DNA of 64,000 nt from Piromyces finnis (GCA_002104945.1 MCFH01000064.1:124001-188000), one strand, 5' to 3'. Counted from the stretch's first letter, positions 1 to 14,400 are shown. A program made the numbers and translations. Notes: a model not told the origin generated them from the letters alone.

Positions 1-582
1 ATAATCAGAATATAATGGCTTAATATTATAAATTAAATAAAGTAGTTTTAGGTAAAAAAAAGATCTTTAATTATTACGTTTTGAATTTTTGTTAAAGTCA
101 AAGGAAAAGCTCTTTATAAATAATTACTTTTTACTTACCAATGATATTAGTTCGTTCTCTGGTGTTGTACAAGTGTCAATGGATGAGGGTATAAAGGAGT
201 CAATTATTTTTTTTGATATAAAAGGTTTTAAATCTACAAAATAATCAGAAAACCTTCCACTATAAATAACATCATATGCAACTAAATCAAGATTTTCATC
301 ATTATCATTTTTTTTTACTGAATATTTTAAGTAGGAATCTAATTTATTTGCTATTTCATCTGAAGTTAAACTTGTATTAGCATTATTTAATATATTTAAC
401 TCTAAAGAAATATCTAAAGATTGTTGAATAGAATACTCATTAAATCTTTTTACTAATTCAGTGTAATAGTTATCCGTATCTGAATATGTGAATGCGTATA
501 ATACAAGATTTGTATTATTAGCTATAATTAAATTAATCAGAGTAAATATAATTAATAAATAAATGTATTTATCATTTTTCAT
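1..582 (-). CDS. Periplasmic-binding-protein-like class C GPCR, N-terminal part (cut by window edge)
   Basis: This is the 5' end of a receptor gene that runs off the left edge. Exon 1 (582 to 139) opens with a short charged stretch and a hydrophobic signal peptide, followed by the first lobe of an extracellular solute-binding-protein-like domain; the segment DVIYSGRFSDYFVDLKPF is typical of that lobe. A GTAAGT donor at 138 starts a 120-bp intron ending at 19, and exon 2 restarts in phase 0 at 18 with PLYSDY. That lines up with PFILDF at the matching intron of the receptor at 4582-7353, so the two genes share this intron position. The 7TM part is not in the window and is inferred from the paralogue. 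Likely role: cell-surface sensing of a small ligand, perhaps a sugar; ligand unknown. Confidence 0.72.
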
Positions 583-3500
583 TTTGTCCTATATTTATTT
601 TCTTTTTAATCAGGGCCTGAGTAAAATATACAATGATTTCTTTATACTTTTTTGAATTTTATAATTTAAAAAAAAAAAAAAAAGTTAGATTAAATTAAAA
701 TTTAAAAATTAATGCTTAATTACTCATAATTAAAAAGTAAAATAAAAAATAGATATTCGCTTTATTTTAATTCTTCAAAATATCAGAAAAAAATTGTTAA
801 GGAAGAAGTTCTTTAACATGTATATAATTAATATTTTACTAATAATTATATTGATTCCTAGTTTTATAAAGATTTTTAGTAAAATATTCTAAGAAAATAA
901 TTAGAAATTAATTTTAATATTAATATTTTGTTTTCATTAAAATTATAATATGGTCAATTTTTTTTATAATTTAACATTTTGATAATTTTTACTAATTAAA
1001 ATAATTGTTAAAAAGATGTAAAATAACGTTAATATTAATCCTTTAATCTTTTAATTATTAATAAGAATTTTAATGAAACTATTTTAATACTATTATATTA
1101 TTAGTGTATTTATCTTCTAATAAATAATCCATCATCAAATTATTAAATCAATTATGAATTTAATTTGATATTAATTAATTTTGAGTAACATATTACTACA
1201 TAAATTAAAGTTTATTAAGTAATAAATGTTTTAACATTCATAAAAAATAAACATAATTATGATAAATTAAATGAATTATACTAATTTTTATTTTTATTTT
1301 TTAAACTTTACAATATCATAGAGCAATTATGAATAAAATATTTTTTTTTTTTTGAATTTCCTATTATATGAATTTATAATTTATAAAAAAAATATTAATA
1401 TTCAACTTTTAAAACTTAATACTTATGAAGCATTATTCATTTAAAATTTATAAATGAATAAACTGTTCAATTAGAAAATAATAAATACATAATTTTAATT
1501 TTTCATTAATAAATCAAATCTTTAAATTTTTAAATAATAAATATTTTTATATTTTCATTTTTATAAGAAAATGATTCATTATTTAATTTATATATAAAAC
1601 ATAAATGATAATAGGAATAATATAGGTTGAATCACTACCACCCTCAATTCTTTAAAGTTAAAATTTGAATTATATATATAAATAATTCAATTATATTATT
1701 ATTATTATTTGTAGTAGTCAAGTAATGTTTAAACTAATTAAGAATTTTTAATAATACTTGTTCCAATCCAATTTACATTAATATATATCTTTGTTACTCA
1801 AATTATGAATAATATATTTAGTATATTCCGTTTGCTAACTTTTTATTTATTTATTGTATTTAACGAATGAATTGAGTTTTATTATTAAAATTCAATTTTA
1901 GAATTAAAATAAATGAGAAATGTGTACTATAAATTATATTCTATTTATAGAAATTAAAAGATATTTGTTTATAAAATAATTATAAAATGCTATAGAATAA
2001 AGAGTAAAGAAAGATAAATACATTTTATCTTTATAGCAACATTTTTAAATAATTATTCCAATTATTTGAAATAATGGGATATCTTAGAAAATATAATTAT
2101 TACTAAATATAAATGACATATTTGCTTTTTTTTTATTTGTTTAAACATCTTTAACTAATAGTAATATCTATATTTTTGGAACATTAATATATTGAAAAAC
2201 CAATAAAATGAATTATATTATATAAAAAATAATAAACTAAATGTTTGAAAAAAAAAAAGAAAAATATAAAACATTTATGATAAAATATAGGAAAAGATTT
2301 TAATATATGTCAAATAAATATATATTTATAATTTAAAAATTTTAGAATTTTGGTTTAGATTATTTTTGAGTATTAATAGTCCAGTATTACTATTAATAAT
2401 TGAAGTAGTAAAACAATTTATATTAGAATTAAAACTTTATATGAATAATTTATTTTCATTGATTAAAAAACAAAAAAAAAAAAATAAAATATTTACTCAT
2501 AATTTAATATCATATACTATATTAAATAAAATTCTTTAATTAAGATTTTAAACATTAAATTCTATAGAAAATAAAAATAATCTTTTTTTTTTCTTTCTTC
2601 CTTTAGCATTATATTTACTCCTTAAAAAATATTCTAAAATCATACATAATTTAAAATCTTTTTATGTTTCATTTCTTTACATGAAATTGAAAATGAAACA
2701 AATTTATACTAATTATATCAAAAAAATTTTAAAAAAAAAAGTAACTATAAAAGTATAACAAAAAGTTTTTTTAAATAAACAAAATGAAAATAATTATTTT
2801 TTGTATAATAAAGAAAAGTTAAACTTTTTTAAAATTACTAATAATTATTTATTCATTAATTATATTTTCCAAAAAAATTTATTGGTAATAATACTTAATT
2901 TATTTTAATTAAAAAAAGTATTTTTCTAATTAAGGTTATTAGAATTCGACCTTGTGTAATAATATATTATAGAATTGGTTGAAACATATTGATGAAAGTC
3001 AATTATATATAGAAATTTAATTTATTTAAATGAAAAATTTATTAAAGATAATAAGAAATGTTTTACTAATAATTTAGGTTTAAATTCAAAAAAGATTTTG
3101 TTTTAAATCCATCATCTACAATTTAAGTTTAAAGTTCAATATATAATTATTAATTTGTTAACAAAAATATTAATATTATAAAAAATTATAAATGATAAAA
3201 ATAAATAATACATTATCATTGAAAAGATGTAAATATGCAAATCTTTTTTTTAATTTTAAGTATTTTTATATTTATGAGGTATAATAAATTGTATAATATT
3301 TAAATAATAAAGGAAAATAAAATATTTCCTATAGTAATTATTAAAATTGTATTGAAATTTTTTGTATTTACAGTTTTATGCTTGTCCTACTTTTATGTTT
3401 TTAATTTTATTTAGTTTTTTTTAATAAAAGATTTTTAATGTATCATTATACATAAAATAATAATTATTTAATAAAACTTTCTAAATAATATTTCTTTTAT

Positions 3501-4581
3501 TTTTTCTATTTAATAAAGTTTATATCAATTAAGCTTTAATAATAATATTATTATTATTAAACTTTTATATTACATAATAAATAATGTGTAATATAATGAA
3601 TTTAAGATGAATTAATTGAATTGGATTGTAATATATTAATTCTAATGGTTGTCTTTTTTTTTAAATATAAAAATTATTTAATTATGTAAATTAGTTTTAC
3701 TTATTAAAATAAATAATTAAACCTATGATATTCTATAAATTTTATTAATGTTATATAAAATATAAAATTTATCGTGACAAATATATTGAATAATGCTAAA
3801 ATAATCATTTTTAAATTGATTAAATTCTTTAATATATTTTCATTATTTAAAATTTTATATAATGTTATATCCAATAGTGTAAATAGAATATCAATTATTA
3901 TACTATATATAATTAATATAATTGTTATATGATCATCATTAAAATTATAATAATTGGAGTTTGGAATATTAAAACTTTAAACCTTTTTTATATTAATTTC
4001 ATTTATTTTTTTTTTAATTTTATTGTGTTATATTTTAATATTTGTTTAATTTTTTAATATTTATACTAATATTTAATCAGATAAACAAAAATTATATATA
4101 TAATTAAATTTCTTTCTTGGTTAAATACTTTAAATATTTTTTATTTTGTAGTTTTAGAAAGAATATATTTTATCTTTTATTCTAGTTTTGTTAAAACAAT
4201 TCAATATAAAAGAATAATAAAAATTAATTCGAATAAGTAAAAAATTATAAATAAAAAAGCTAAAATATAAAAATAATATAAAGTATATATAATTCAAAAT
4301 ATGAAATATCATTTTAATGATAGGTATTATTAAGAGAAATTAAAAAAAAGAGTCATTAAAAATTAACACTGGAAATATAACAAATATATTGTTATACATA
4401 AATAACAAATTTTAAAAAATATAACTCAAATATTCCATTTTATAAAATAGGCAATATTTGAATATATTTTAGTATCCCTTATAAAATTGTTAAAATAAAA
4501 AACAAATTCAATAAAAAAAAAAAAAAATAAAATACAACAACAAAAAAGAATACTGTTAATAATTTTAAATCAATTATTATA
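583..4581. other. AT-rich intergenic region between divergent receptor genes
   Basis: About 4 kb of almost pure A/T with many homopolymer runs and no reading frame that can be supported on either strand. It separates the 5' ends of two receptor genes, so it must hold both promoters, but I see no distinct element or RNA gene in it. Confidence 0.6.
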
Positions 4582-7353
4582 ATGATGAAATTCTTCATAT
4601 TTATAGTAATTTTAATACTTTGTAAGAATAGAATAAATAATATATCAATAATAGTAGCATATAAATTGATATTAATGATTATTTATATTTTTTTTATTTT
4701 AATTATAGTTAATACTATAAATGCACAGAAGAACATAAAATTATGTGCATGGAATATTTTTGAAAGTTTTACTACTGCTATTAAAAGTACATATGATAGT
4801 GGCTTTAATATACCTGGTATAAATCTTTCTGTTGAACCAAATGAGTTTTGGGAAAATGGTGTTGTGTCATTAACAACATATAATTGTGATATAATAATGA
4901 TAGATCCAATATGGATATTATCTCCAGATTTAAATAAAAATATGCACAATTTAACACCATATGTTAAAGATGAGATTGATAAAAGAATTGCATCTGATCC
5001 TTCTGGTATATATGGGGATATAATGGAAGATAATAAACTTGTAATAAATAAAGAAACAGAAAAAGAAATATATGGTGTAGTAAGTATAAAATAAAATATA
5101 AATTTTTAGGAATAAAGTTACAAAATCATTAATTTATCAATTTTCGATAACTAGCCTTTCATACTTGATTTTGGAGTACTTTATTATAATTTAAATGAAT
5201 TAGGAAGTAATTCACCAGCAAAAACATGGCAAGAATTAGAACAATGGGCCGAAACAGCATCAATATCAGTAAATAATGATTTATTTAATAGAAAGGCTAA
5301 ATATGGTGCTCAATTTACAGGTAAAATTAATTATTACATACAATTTATTATTACATAAATTTAAAAATTATTAATTAAAATCTTCTTTATTAATAAATTT
5401 TGAATATTAGAATATAAAGAATACTATTATAACTTTGTAGAAGCTGCAGCTAATTATGGTGATAATGACCAATTTACTTTATTTGAAAGTGAAGCAAAAG
5501 GTGCTGTTGATACTTTTACTAATTTATTTGATAATGATATTCTTAATGGTTGGTGAAAAATTTTTTTTAATAATTATTTTATTAATTAAATTCGATGATG
5601 ATAATTTACTAATCTCTTTTTTTAAATAATCAAAAAAATAGAAAAAGCATGGAATCAAAATACACAATTAATGGAAAGCACATTTTGTAATGGGGATGTT
5701 ATAAATATGAGAAATTGGTCAGTTTTTTACCAATATATGAAAAATAAATGTCAATCAATTAATTTTGGAATAACAAAAGTTCCAAAACATGAAGGAAGAA
5801 AAGGTGAAACAAAAACATTAGTAAGAAGTATTTCAATAGCAATGACCAAGTTAGTAAATGAAGAAAGTATACAGGACGTTGCAAAATTAATAGAAGTTAT
5901 TACATCAGAAGATTTTATGAGGAAATTAATGATTGATATGAATTTCAAGGAAATACCTCCATATACTAATTTAATAACTAATAATCAAGATTATTGTAAA
6001 AAAGTTGATTGTAATTTCTACAACGATCTTATGTCAAGCCTATTAACAAAACCGATTGGTCGTTTCAATAAAGATATTCATTTCAATGATATTATTAAAG
6101 AAAGTTATGCTAGCATAAAAGAACATTACAAGAATAAAAAAAGTGATAGTGAGATTATAAATAAATTATATTCATTTTTTGATGATAGATATATAAGATG
6201 GTCTGATATGACAGCTATTGTGATTGGAAGTATATCCGCTATTGGCATAGTTGTTACAATTGTTATATTTATTATTATTCTTAAAAATAAAAATGCACTT
6301 GTTATTCGTAGATCTTCACCACTTTTCTTATACATAATGTTAATTGGTATATTAATTTCCTTTGGATCTGTTCTCACTTATATTGGAAAACCATCGGATC
6401 TCATTTGTACTATTCGACCAATAATACTTGTATTAGCTTTTGGTTTATCATTTTTAGCATTGTTTATTAAGACCTTCAGAATTAAGGTTATTTTTGATAA
6501 ATCGGATATTAAAGTTCAAGATAAATATTTATTAATTTATAGTGGAACTATTCTCCTTATTGAACTTATTGTGGTAGGATTATGGACGTACTTAGATAAA
6601 ATGCAACCAGATGTTGTATATGTTAAAACAAATATGCATTATTATACTTGTAGAAATAATGGAAAACTTGGTCCTTACTTCCAATTGGCTTTAATTGTTA
6701 TTAATGCTATTATACTTTTGTATGGATGTTATTTAGCAATTAAAGTTAAAGATGTATATTCCGATTACAATGAATCTAAGGTTATTGGTTTATCAATTTA
6801 TGGTATTATGATCTGTATGATTGTACAATTGATTATTTCTTATAATAATAGTCTAGGTCATACTGTTATATTTATTATACAATCTTTAATGATAATATTA
6901 TCAGCAGTAATTTTACTAATGTTTATGTTTATTCCGAAGTTTTGGAAGTTACATATGACTGGTTCTTCTGCAAATCAATCATCTGGTAATAAAAACTCAT
7001 CTAACAGATTACCAAATAGTAATAATAACCAAAATGGTTCTTATTCAACAAAATCAGAAAAGAATGGATATATTAATATGCAAAATGTGGAAAGTGATTA
7101 TTATAATAACTTGGCTCAAATCAATCAAATGGGAAATCCAATGGGAAATTCAATGGGAAATTCAATGGGAAATTCAATGGGAAATTCAATGGGAAATTCA
7201 ATGGGAAATTCAATGATGGGTCAAAGAAATAATTATTATAATAATATGAATAGTTCATCAGAATCCCTTGGAAATTATTACAATAATGGTTCTAATTCAT
7301 ATAACTATAGAAGTAATTCAAAACCAGATATGTACTCTCAATATGGTTATTAG
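4582..7353 (+). CDS. Class C (GABA-B-like) 7TM receptor with solute-binding-protein ectodomain
   Basis: Predicted 808-residue receptor. Exons inferred: 4582-4621, 4709-5079, 5155-5320, 5411-5548, 5642-7353; phases agree at every join. The first join removes an 87-bp intron and leaves a clean signal peptide (MMKFFIFIVILILFNTINAQ). Residues about 20-440 form a bacterial-type extracellular binding domain. A seven-helix 7tm_3 bundle follows, with the class C hallmark NESKVIGLSIYGI before helix 6. The cytoplasmic tail is Asn/Ser-rich and holds a run of MGNS repeats. Such fusions of binding protein and GABA-B-like 7TM are known in anaerobic fungi. It probably couples an external ligand, perhaps a plant-derived sugar, to a G protein; ligand and coupling are inferred. 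The donor after 5548 (GTTGGT) is unusual but is the only one that keeps phase; the later GTGAAA does not. Confidence 0.85.
7129..7212 (+). repeat. 12-bp coding repeat (MGNS)n in receptor tail
   Basis: Seven head-to-tail copies of ATGGGAAATTCA, encoding Met-Gly-Asn-Ser; the first copy differs by one base (CCA instead of TCA, giving Pro). The last six are identical, which suggests recent expansion by slippage or unequal exchange. It lies in the cytoplasmic tail of the receptor and stays in frame. Confidence 0.95.
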
Positions 7354-8840
7354 AAAATTGAAACTCAAAAAATGCATATCTAAAAATTAAAAAAAAAATG
7401 TAAAATATACTGTATGTTAAAGATTTATAAATAGAAAAAAAAAAATAGAAATTTAAAAAAAATATAAAAAAATAAATTTACAATAATTTTATTTTGAAAA
7501 TATTTATTCTTAAAAAAAATTAAAGATATAAACTTATTTATTTATTATAATATAGATATATAAAATAAAAAAATTAATAAAATTATATAATATATAAAAC
7601 ATATAAAACATGAATAAAATAGATATATAATAATAGTTAATAAATCTACTATTTGTTTTTTTTTTTTTTTTTATAAATATAAATTTGTCAATTGAATCTT
7701 TATTAATAAATGATTTAGTAAAGATTCTTCCCTTTAATTAGACAAAAATTTTTAAGTCAGACTTAAACCAGACTTATTAAAAAGTTCTAGATAAAAAAAT
7801 GGGTGAGAGATCTTATCTGTAATCATTAATTAGAAAAGATCCAGTCAGTGAAAAATCTAAGTAAGTCCAGTTATACGAGATCTAGTACAATTTCCCTTTT
7901 TTCAGAGGGGCCAAATCTTCCCCTCAAAAAATGAGAAAGTTTAATACATTCAAATAAATTACCACAAAATGCTTTATATAAACCATAACAATATTATAGT
8001 CAAATTTTCTAATAATGAAGATGATTAGTTATTAATTTAATTCTATATATTTTTTTCTTAGCTTTATTATTTGTTAAAATAGTTATTAAAAAATAACTAC
8101 ATTATTATTTTAATTTTATGTTTAAAAAATATTTAACATTAAAATCAGTATCTTTATAATTAAGAATATAAAGTTTTTAAAAGTTAAACCTAATAAATTA
8201 TCTATAAAATTTCTATTTAATATATAAACATCCAATTATTATTTACACATAAAATGAGAAAATTTCTATAATTTCAATATAAAAGAAAAATGAAGTTAAT
8301 TTTTTTAGAGATTTTTTTTTTTTTTAATTATAAAATATTAAATTATTTTTTATAATATTTTAATATAAATGGATGTTAACATTTATATTCTCATATGTAT
8401 ATTTTATATCCATATACCTAATAAGTTAAATTAGAATTATTTTAAGGCTTAATAAGATTATATTTGAAAATAATAGAAGGAATTATACATTTTTAATATT
8501 ATATATATATTATAAAGTGTAATAAAAAAATATATTTCGATATAATATTTAATAATCAATTATAAATTCTAATGAAAAAAAATTTAAATATAATAATTTA
8601 TTAAAATAAAAAAAAATTTTACAAAAAGAATTTAAAAAATTTTTTCTTAAAAAAATTTTTAAAATATAAAATATATATACTTTCTTTTAGAAGAAAGGAT
8701 ATATTAATAATTAATAATCAATTGTGAACATTCTAAAATATATAAATTTGATATAAAAGAATAAAAGTATAAATTTTGAATAACTAAATCAATAGAAAAA
8801 CTTCTTTTTTTTATTATAATTAAATTTCTAATAATTATAA
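7354..8840. other. Intergenic region with a less AT-rich island
   Basis: Mostly A/T with no supported gene. The stretch at about 7716-7945 stands out: it is visibly richer in G and C than its surroundings, with words such as GGGTGAGAGATC and CAGAGGGGCCAAATC. It has no long open frame and I could not find clear terminal repeats or an RNA fold. It could be a relic of a mobile element or a non-coding gene; I cannot tell which. Confidence 0.5.
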
Positions 8841-9011
8841 ATGTCAAAAGAAATAGACACTTCTACAAAAAAGGTAATTTAATAATTGAATATATACTTT
8901 AAAATCTAATTAATTAAAAGTTCCCATTGTTAATAATAAGATTATATGAATTAAAATAATATACTAAAATATTAAAGGATATTTGCGTAGAATGTGGAGG
9001 TATTTTTTTTC

Positions 9012-9078
<67 letters not shown>

Positions 9079-11411
9079 AAAATAATAAATTCAATTATAA
9101 AAATATTAAATTTATATAAATATTTTATTTGTTTAGAATCATATTCTGTAAATGAAAACCTTCAGGATAAAGAAGTCCAGAATTTATGTCAAAAGTAATA
9201 TATATATTCATATCTAAAATATTTAATTATGTTAAATTAAATTTAACAAGTATGATTTTCTTATTATAATATATTTTTCACTAATAATAAAAAGATGTAC
9301 AGAATTGAGTAAAATGGTAATAAGAAAATTTATATTATGTAAATTATAAATCAGTATATAAAATATTTTTTTAATTTTTTAAATAATTTATAAAATAAAA
9401 TTCAATTGTTTAATGTCATTGTTATTATGTATCAAAATAATTAATAATAATTAATAATATTTAATTAATCAACATTAAAATCATACAATACAATATGAAA
9501 TAATTTAAAGAAATGTATATGTTGCCCTTTAATAAATAAGCCATGTAGAAAAACAGATACTGGTGATTTTATACATGTTTTATGCGCAAAAATAAATCCT
9601 TTTACTAAAAAAATAACGAAAGATGTAATATATATGAAACCAAACAGATGGCCAAAAAATAAAGTTAAATGTTATGTTTGTAATAAATTAACAGGATATA
9701 TAATTAAATGTAGTCATTTAGAAAAATCAAATAAATGTAACAGGTAAATATCTAATTTAAATAATATAAAAAGACGAAATAAAATAATATAAATTTATAT
9801 TAATTAAATACATTGCTCAACATGCCAATTTATAAAAAAAAAAAAAAGATATTTTCATGTTCCTTGTTTAATTGAAAGTGGTGTTATTTTTGAAAGTGAA
9901 GATTATTCTATTGATACGAAATTTTTTTGTAAATTTCATTCATCTGCAAAAAAAGATGTAAGAACAAAAAGGAAAAGAAATAGAATTATAGATGAAGATG
10001 AATCATACACCGAAGAGGATGAGGAATCAATGGAGGAGGAGGAGGAAGAAGAAAATGAAGAAAATGATAAAAGTTGGGTTGAAAGTATTAAAGATGATGA
10101 AACAGAAGATACTGAAGGTTCAGACATTGGTTTAGGATCCCTTGTAGAAAGAAGAGAAAGAAAGAAAAAGAGTAACATATTAAATAAAAGACAGAAGATT
10201 AAAACTGAAAAGGTTTATATTTTTTTTAATAGTAATATATAATATAATGAAAAAATGAAAAAAAAAAAATATTTATATAAATATTTTAAATATATCATTT
10301 TATATTTATTACTAAACTAAAAGGATAAAGAAGATTATATAGAGTAATAAGAGGCTTAAATAATAAGAATATAATAATTAAAATAATATCAAATTATGAA
10401 TAGATATTAATAATGATTATATACTGAATTTTATACATTTTAGGAAAAAAGAACAGGAAAAATCATTGAATAATTATTTAAATGATTATGTCATGGAGCA
10501 AAAACAATTTATAAATGATTTGGAAAATTTTTTACAACGTATTACAAATAATATAAATGAAATATAAATAAATATTGATTAATTATAAAATTATTAACTT
10601 TTTAATAATTCTTTAACAATAAATAGCATATATAAAATCAAAAAAGCCAATAGTAACAGAACAAAAAAGTTTAAATAATGAAAACATTTCAGAGATAGTT
10701 AAATTAGAAAAAAAACTTAAAGATTGCGAATTATTAATTGAAAAAACGAGGATTGATTATCAGATGGAATCTAAATCAAATAGTCAATATCATCAAATTA
10801 TAGATATTTTAAATAAAGAAATTAAGCAATTTAATAATAGTTACATTAGAATAAAAGAAGCTTGGTTTGAAATATTAAATTCATTTGAACTTATACCATT
10901 TTGTGGCTTGAAACCTGGACAAGCATTTGATATAGACTATGCCGAAGATGTATTGTATTTTATCAAAAATAAATTATCACAAGATAAAAATCAATCACAA
11001 TTTTGCAGAAATGTAATTAATAATACTTTAAATAATGGGAATAACAATTCTAATAATGGAATTAATAATAATAACAATCGCAATTATAATATCAACAATA
11101 ATAACAATAATAATTACAAAAATAGAAATAATATTAATATTAATAGAAATAAGAATAGTAAAATATACAATTTTAATAGCAATACCAACTCTGTTAATTT
11201 CAATAACAATAAAAATAATGATAACAATAAATTGAATAAAAATAATTCAATAATGATAAGTAATAGACCAAATAACAAAATGAATATAGCAACTAATAAA
11301 AATGAAAAAGGAAATGAATTCAACAATATTAATAATAATAATAATACCAATACTAATAACAATAATAATAGCAATACCATTACCACTACTACTAATAATA
11401 CTACTAATACT

Positions 11412-11478
<67 letters not shown>

Positions 11479-14400
11479 GTGATAATAATAATAGTGATGC
11501 AATAGCAATAGAAGAAAAAAAAGATAATAACATTAAGAATAATTCTGAAAAAAAGTTTGATTCAAATAATGTATTTAGCGAAACCACTAAGCAAATTATA
11601 CCTAAAAATAATAATTTAGAAAATGATGTAAAGGATATAAATGATAAAAAAAAAGGAGTAACAGTAAATAATGAAGAATTGAAATTAAACAAAAACAATG
11701 AAAATGAAACAGATAATTCAAAAATAACTAATAAAAAAGAAGGTATGTTAAAAAATGTTATAATAAAGTTTTATATTGTTTATCTTGAATATATAAATTT
11801 ATTCCATATAAAATATGTAAATAATAAAATATATGTTATATTTTAATAAAAAATTTCAGGAATGGAAATAATAAATGAAGCAAGTGGATATAAAAGGAAA
11901 AACATTGAAGATATTAATGTTAATGAAAATAAAAAATTAAAGTCTTTTGAATCATCAAAATTTAATAATTTAAATAAAAACACTTTACAAACCAATTTCA
12001 ATAATAATGATAGTAATAATATCTTTCCAATAAGTAATAATAACAATAGTAATATAAATTTTAGCATTAATAATACCAATACAAATACAAATGCAAATAC
12101 AGATACAGGAGTCGATACTAATAATAATACTAATGCTAATATAAATACTAATGTTAATATTAATTCTAATACCAATATCAATAATATTAGTAGTAATGCA
12201 AATACAGATATAGATATTAATACTAATACTAATAAGATAAATCAATCAAATAATAATAATAATCTATTTGATAGTAATGAAAATAATGAAAATAATGAAA
12301 ATAATGAAAATAATAATAATAATAATAATAATAATCTATTTGATAGTAATGAAAATAATATCAATAATAATAATAATAATGGCATTTTCCCAATAAAAGT
12401 ATCAAATACAATACAAAGTAATGTTAATTATAATGAATCATCGTTGAGAAATTCAAATGTGAATCAAAATAGTTATAATTCACTCATTACGAGATCTCAA
12501 GGACCAAATTATAAAACTCAAGGCAATATAGGAATAAATGAAGAAATTATTATCAATAATAGTTCAATATCTAAAAACATAAATCAATCAAATAATAATA
12601 ATAATAATAATAATAGTAATAATAATGGTGATGATGATGATGATGATGATGATGACAATAACAGCAAAAGCAATAATAGCAATATAAGTAATATAAGTAA
12701 TAATGATATTGATAGTGTTAATAGTAATGTTAATAATGATCTCAATAATAATAATAATATGGTTTCAAATAATAGTAATAAAAATAGAGATATTATAAAT
12801 TATAATAATATAAGCAAGTATTCAGGAAATGAAAATAGTTTAATTACGTCAAAATTCCAAAATGAGGATAATAGAACAATGACACAAAATATGAATAATA
12901 ATTATAATTATGAAATTAATAGTTCTACCGGTAATAATAATAACAACGATAATAATAGAAATAATAAACCTGGAAATAATCCGTTAAATTTACAAAATAA
13001 GTTAAATACAAAACAAAGTAGAATGAATAATATGAATAATTACAATTCAAATTCAAATAGTAATATGATTAATGGTGGTAGCAACTTTAGTTTAAATCAT
13101 AATTTTAGTAATTCAAATATGGATAATCACGTAAGAAGAGGATCATATAACAGTGCATTAATCAAAGAATCAAGAATAAACGAACAAAATAAATATGAAA
13201 GCCATTCTGATTATGGATCACCTGCTCCCAGTTATACCAAAATGAATTATGAAAGTATGTAAATTTAATAAAAATTTTGAAAATAATGATTTAATAACTT
13301 TTTTTTTTAGTTATTTTGAGAAATACAAATTATAAATAATATATTAAATTATTTTAATTTTTATAATATTATTATAATAAAGAATTTGATAAAAATAATA
13401 ATTTAATTAATAACACAAAATTTAATCAATTTAATGACTATGATAAAATTATGATGGTAATAATATAATATTATTTATTATAAGTAAAAGTAAAAGTAAT
13501 ATTGAACTAAGTTGTAATAATTTATATTAATCATTATTAATATAATATCATATATTAAATAAACTATTATATAATATTCAATAATAAAGCATTCACGTTC
13601 AATGTCATCAAGAAGTATATCAGAGCAAAATGATTATTCCAATAATAATAGTAGCAGTAGTTACCAAATGAATTCATTAAGCATTCAAAATAGATCTTCA
13701 ATAATTAATAATCATAGTCAAAATTATTATTCATCAAACATAAAACAAAGTGAGCAAATAAAATCAAAAAGTAAGAAACTTATAATTAATAACACTTTTT
13801 TCAATATATTTTATTTTATTTTAATATATAATTAATAATTAAAAATACTAGGTAATAATTCAGGAATTAATTATGAAGAAAATGTTATTATTGATAGAGA
13901 TGAATCTTTAAAACATGCCCATATGTATACATTAACAATGAAAAGTGATCAACAAAGATCTCAAAATCATAATAACAATTTTGAAAAAAACCAAAATGTT
14001 TTATCATCCTACAATAATATAAATATGAATAATAATAATAATAATTTCAGTAATAATAATTTTAATAATAATAATATGAGCATGAATAATAACAATAATA
14101 TGAACATGAACATGAATATGAATAATAATATGAATATGAATATAAATAATATTAGAAATAATAATAGTATGAGAAATAACAATAATAATATGAGCAGTAA
14201 TAATAATATGAATAATAATATGAGAAATAACAATAATATGAGCAACAATAATAATATGAACAATAATATGAGAAATAACAATAACATGAGCAACAATAAT
14301 AATATGAACAATAATATGAGAAATAGTAATAATGTGAGAAATAATAATAATGATAATAATAATATGAATATGAATATGAGTAATAATAATAATAATACAA

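Noticed and set aside
4683-4949. 88-codon minus-strand frame with hydrophobic C-terminus
   Set aside because: Opposite the receptor exon that encodes the binding domain; no homology seen and no splice partners.
8983-9198. Open frame through a poly-A run and ATT run (71 codons)
   Set aside because: It bridges two PHD exons and the intron between them; the Lys and Ile/Leu runs are intronic.
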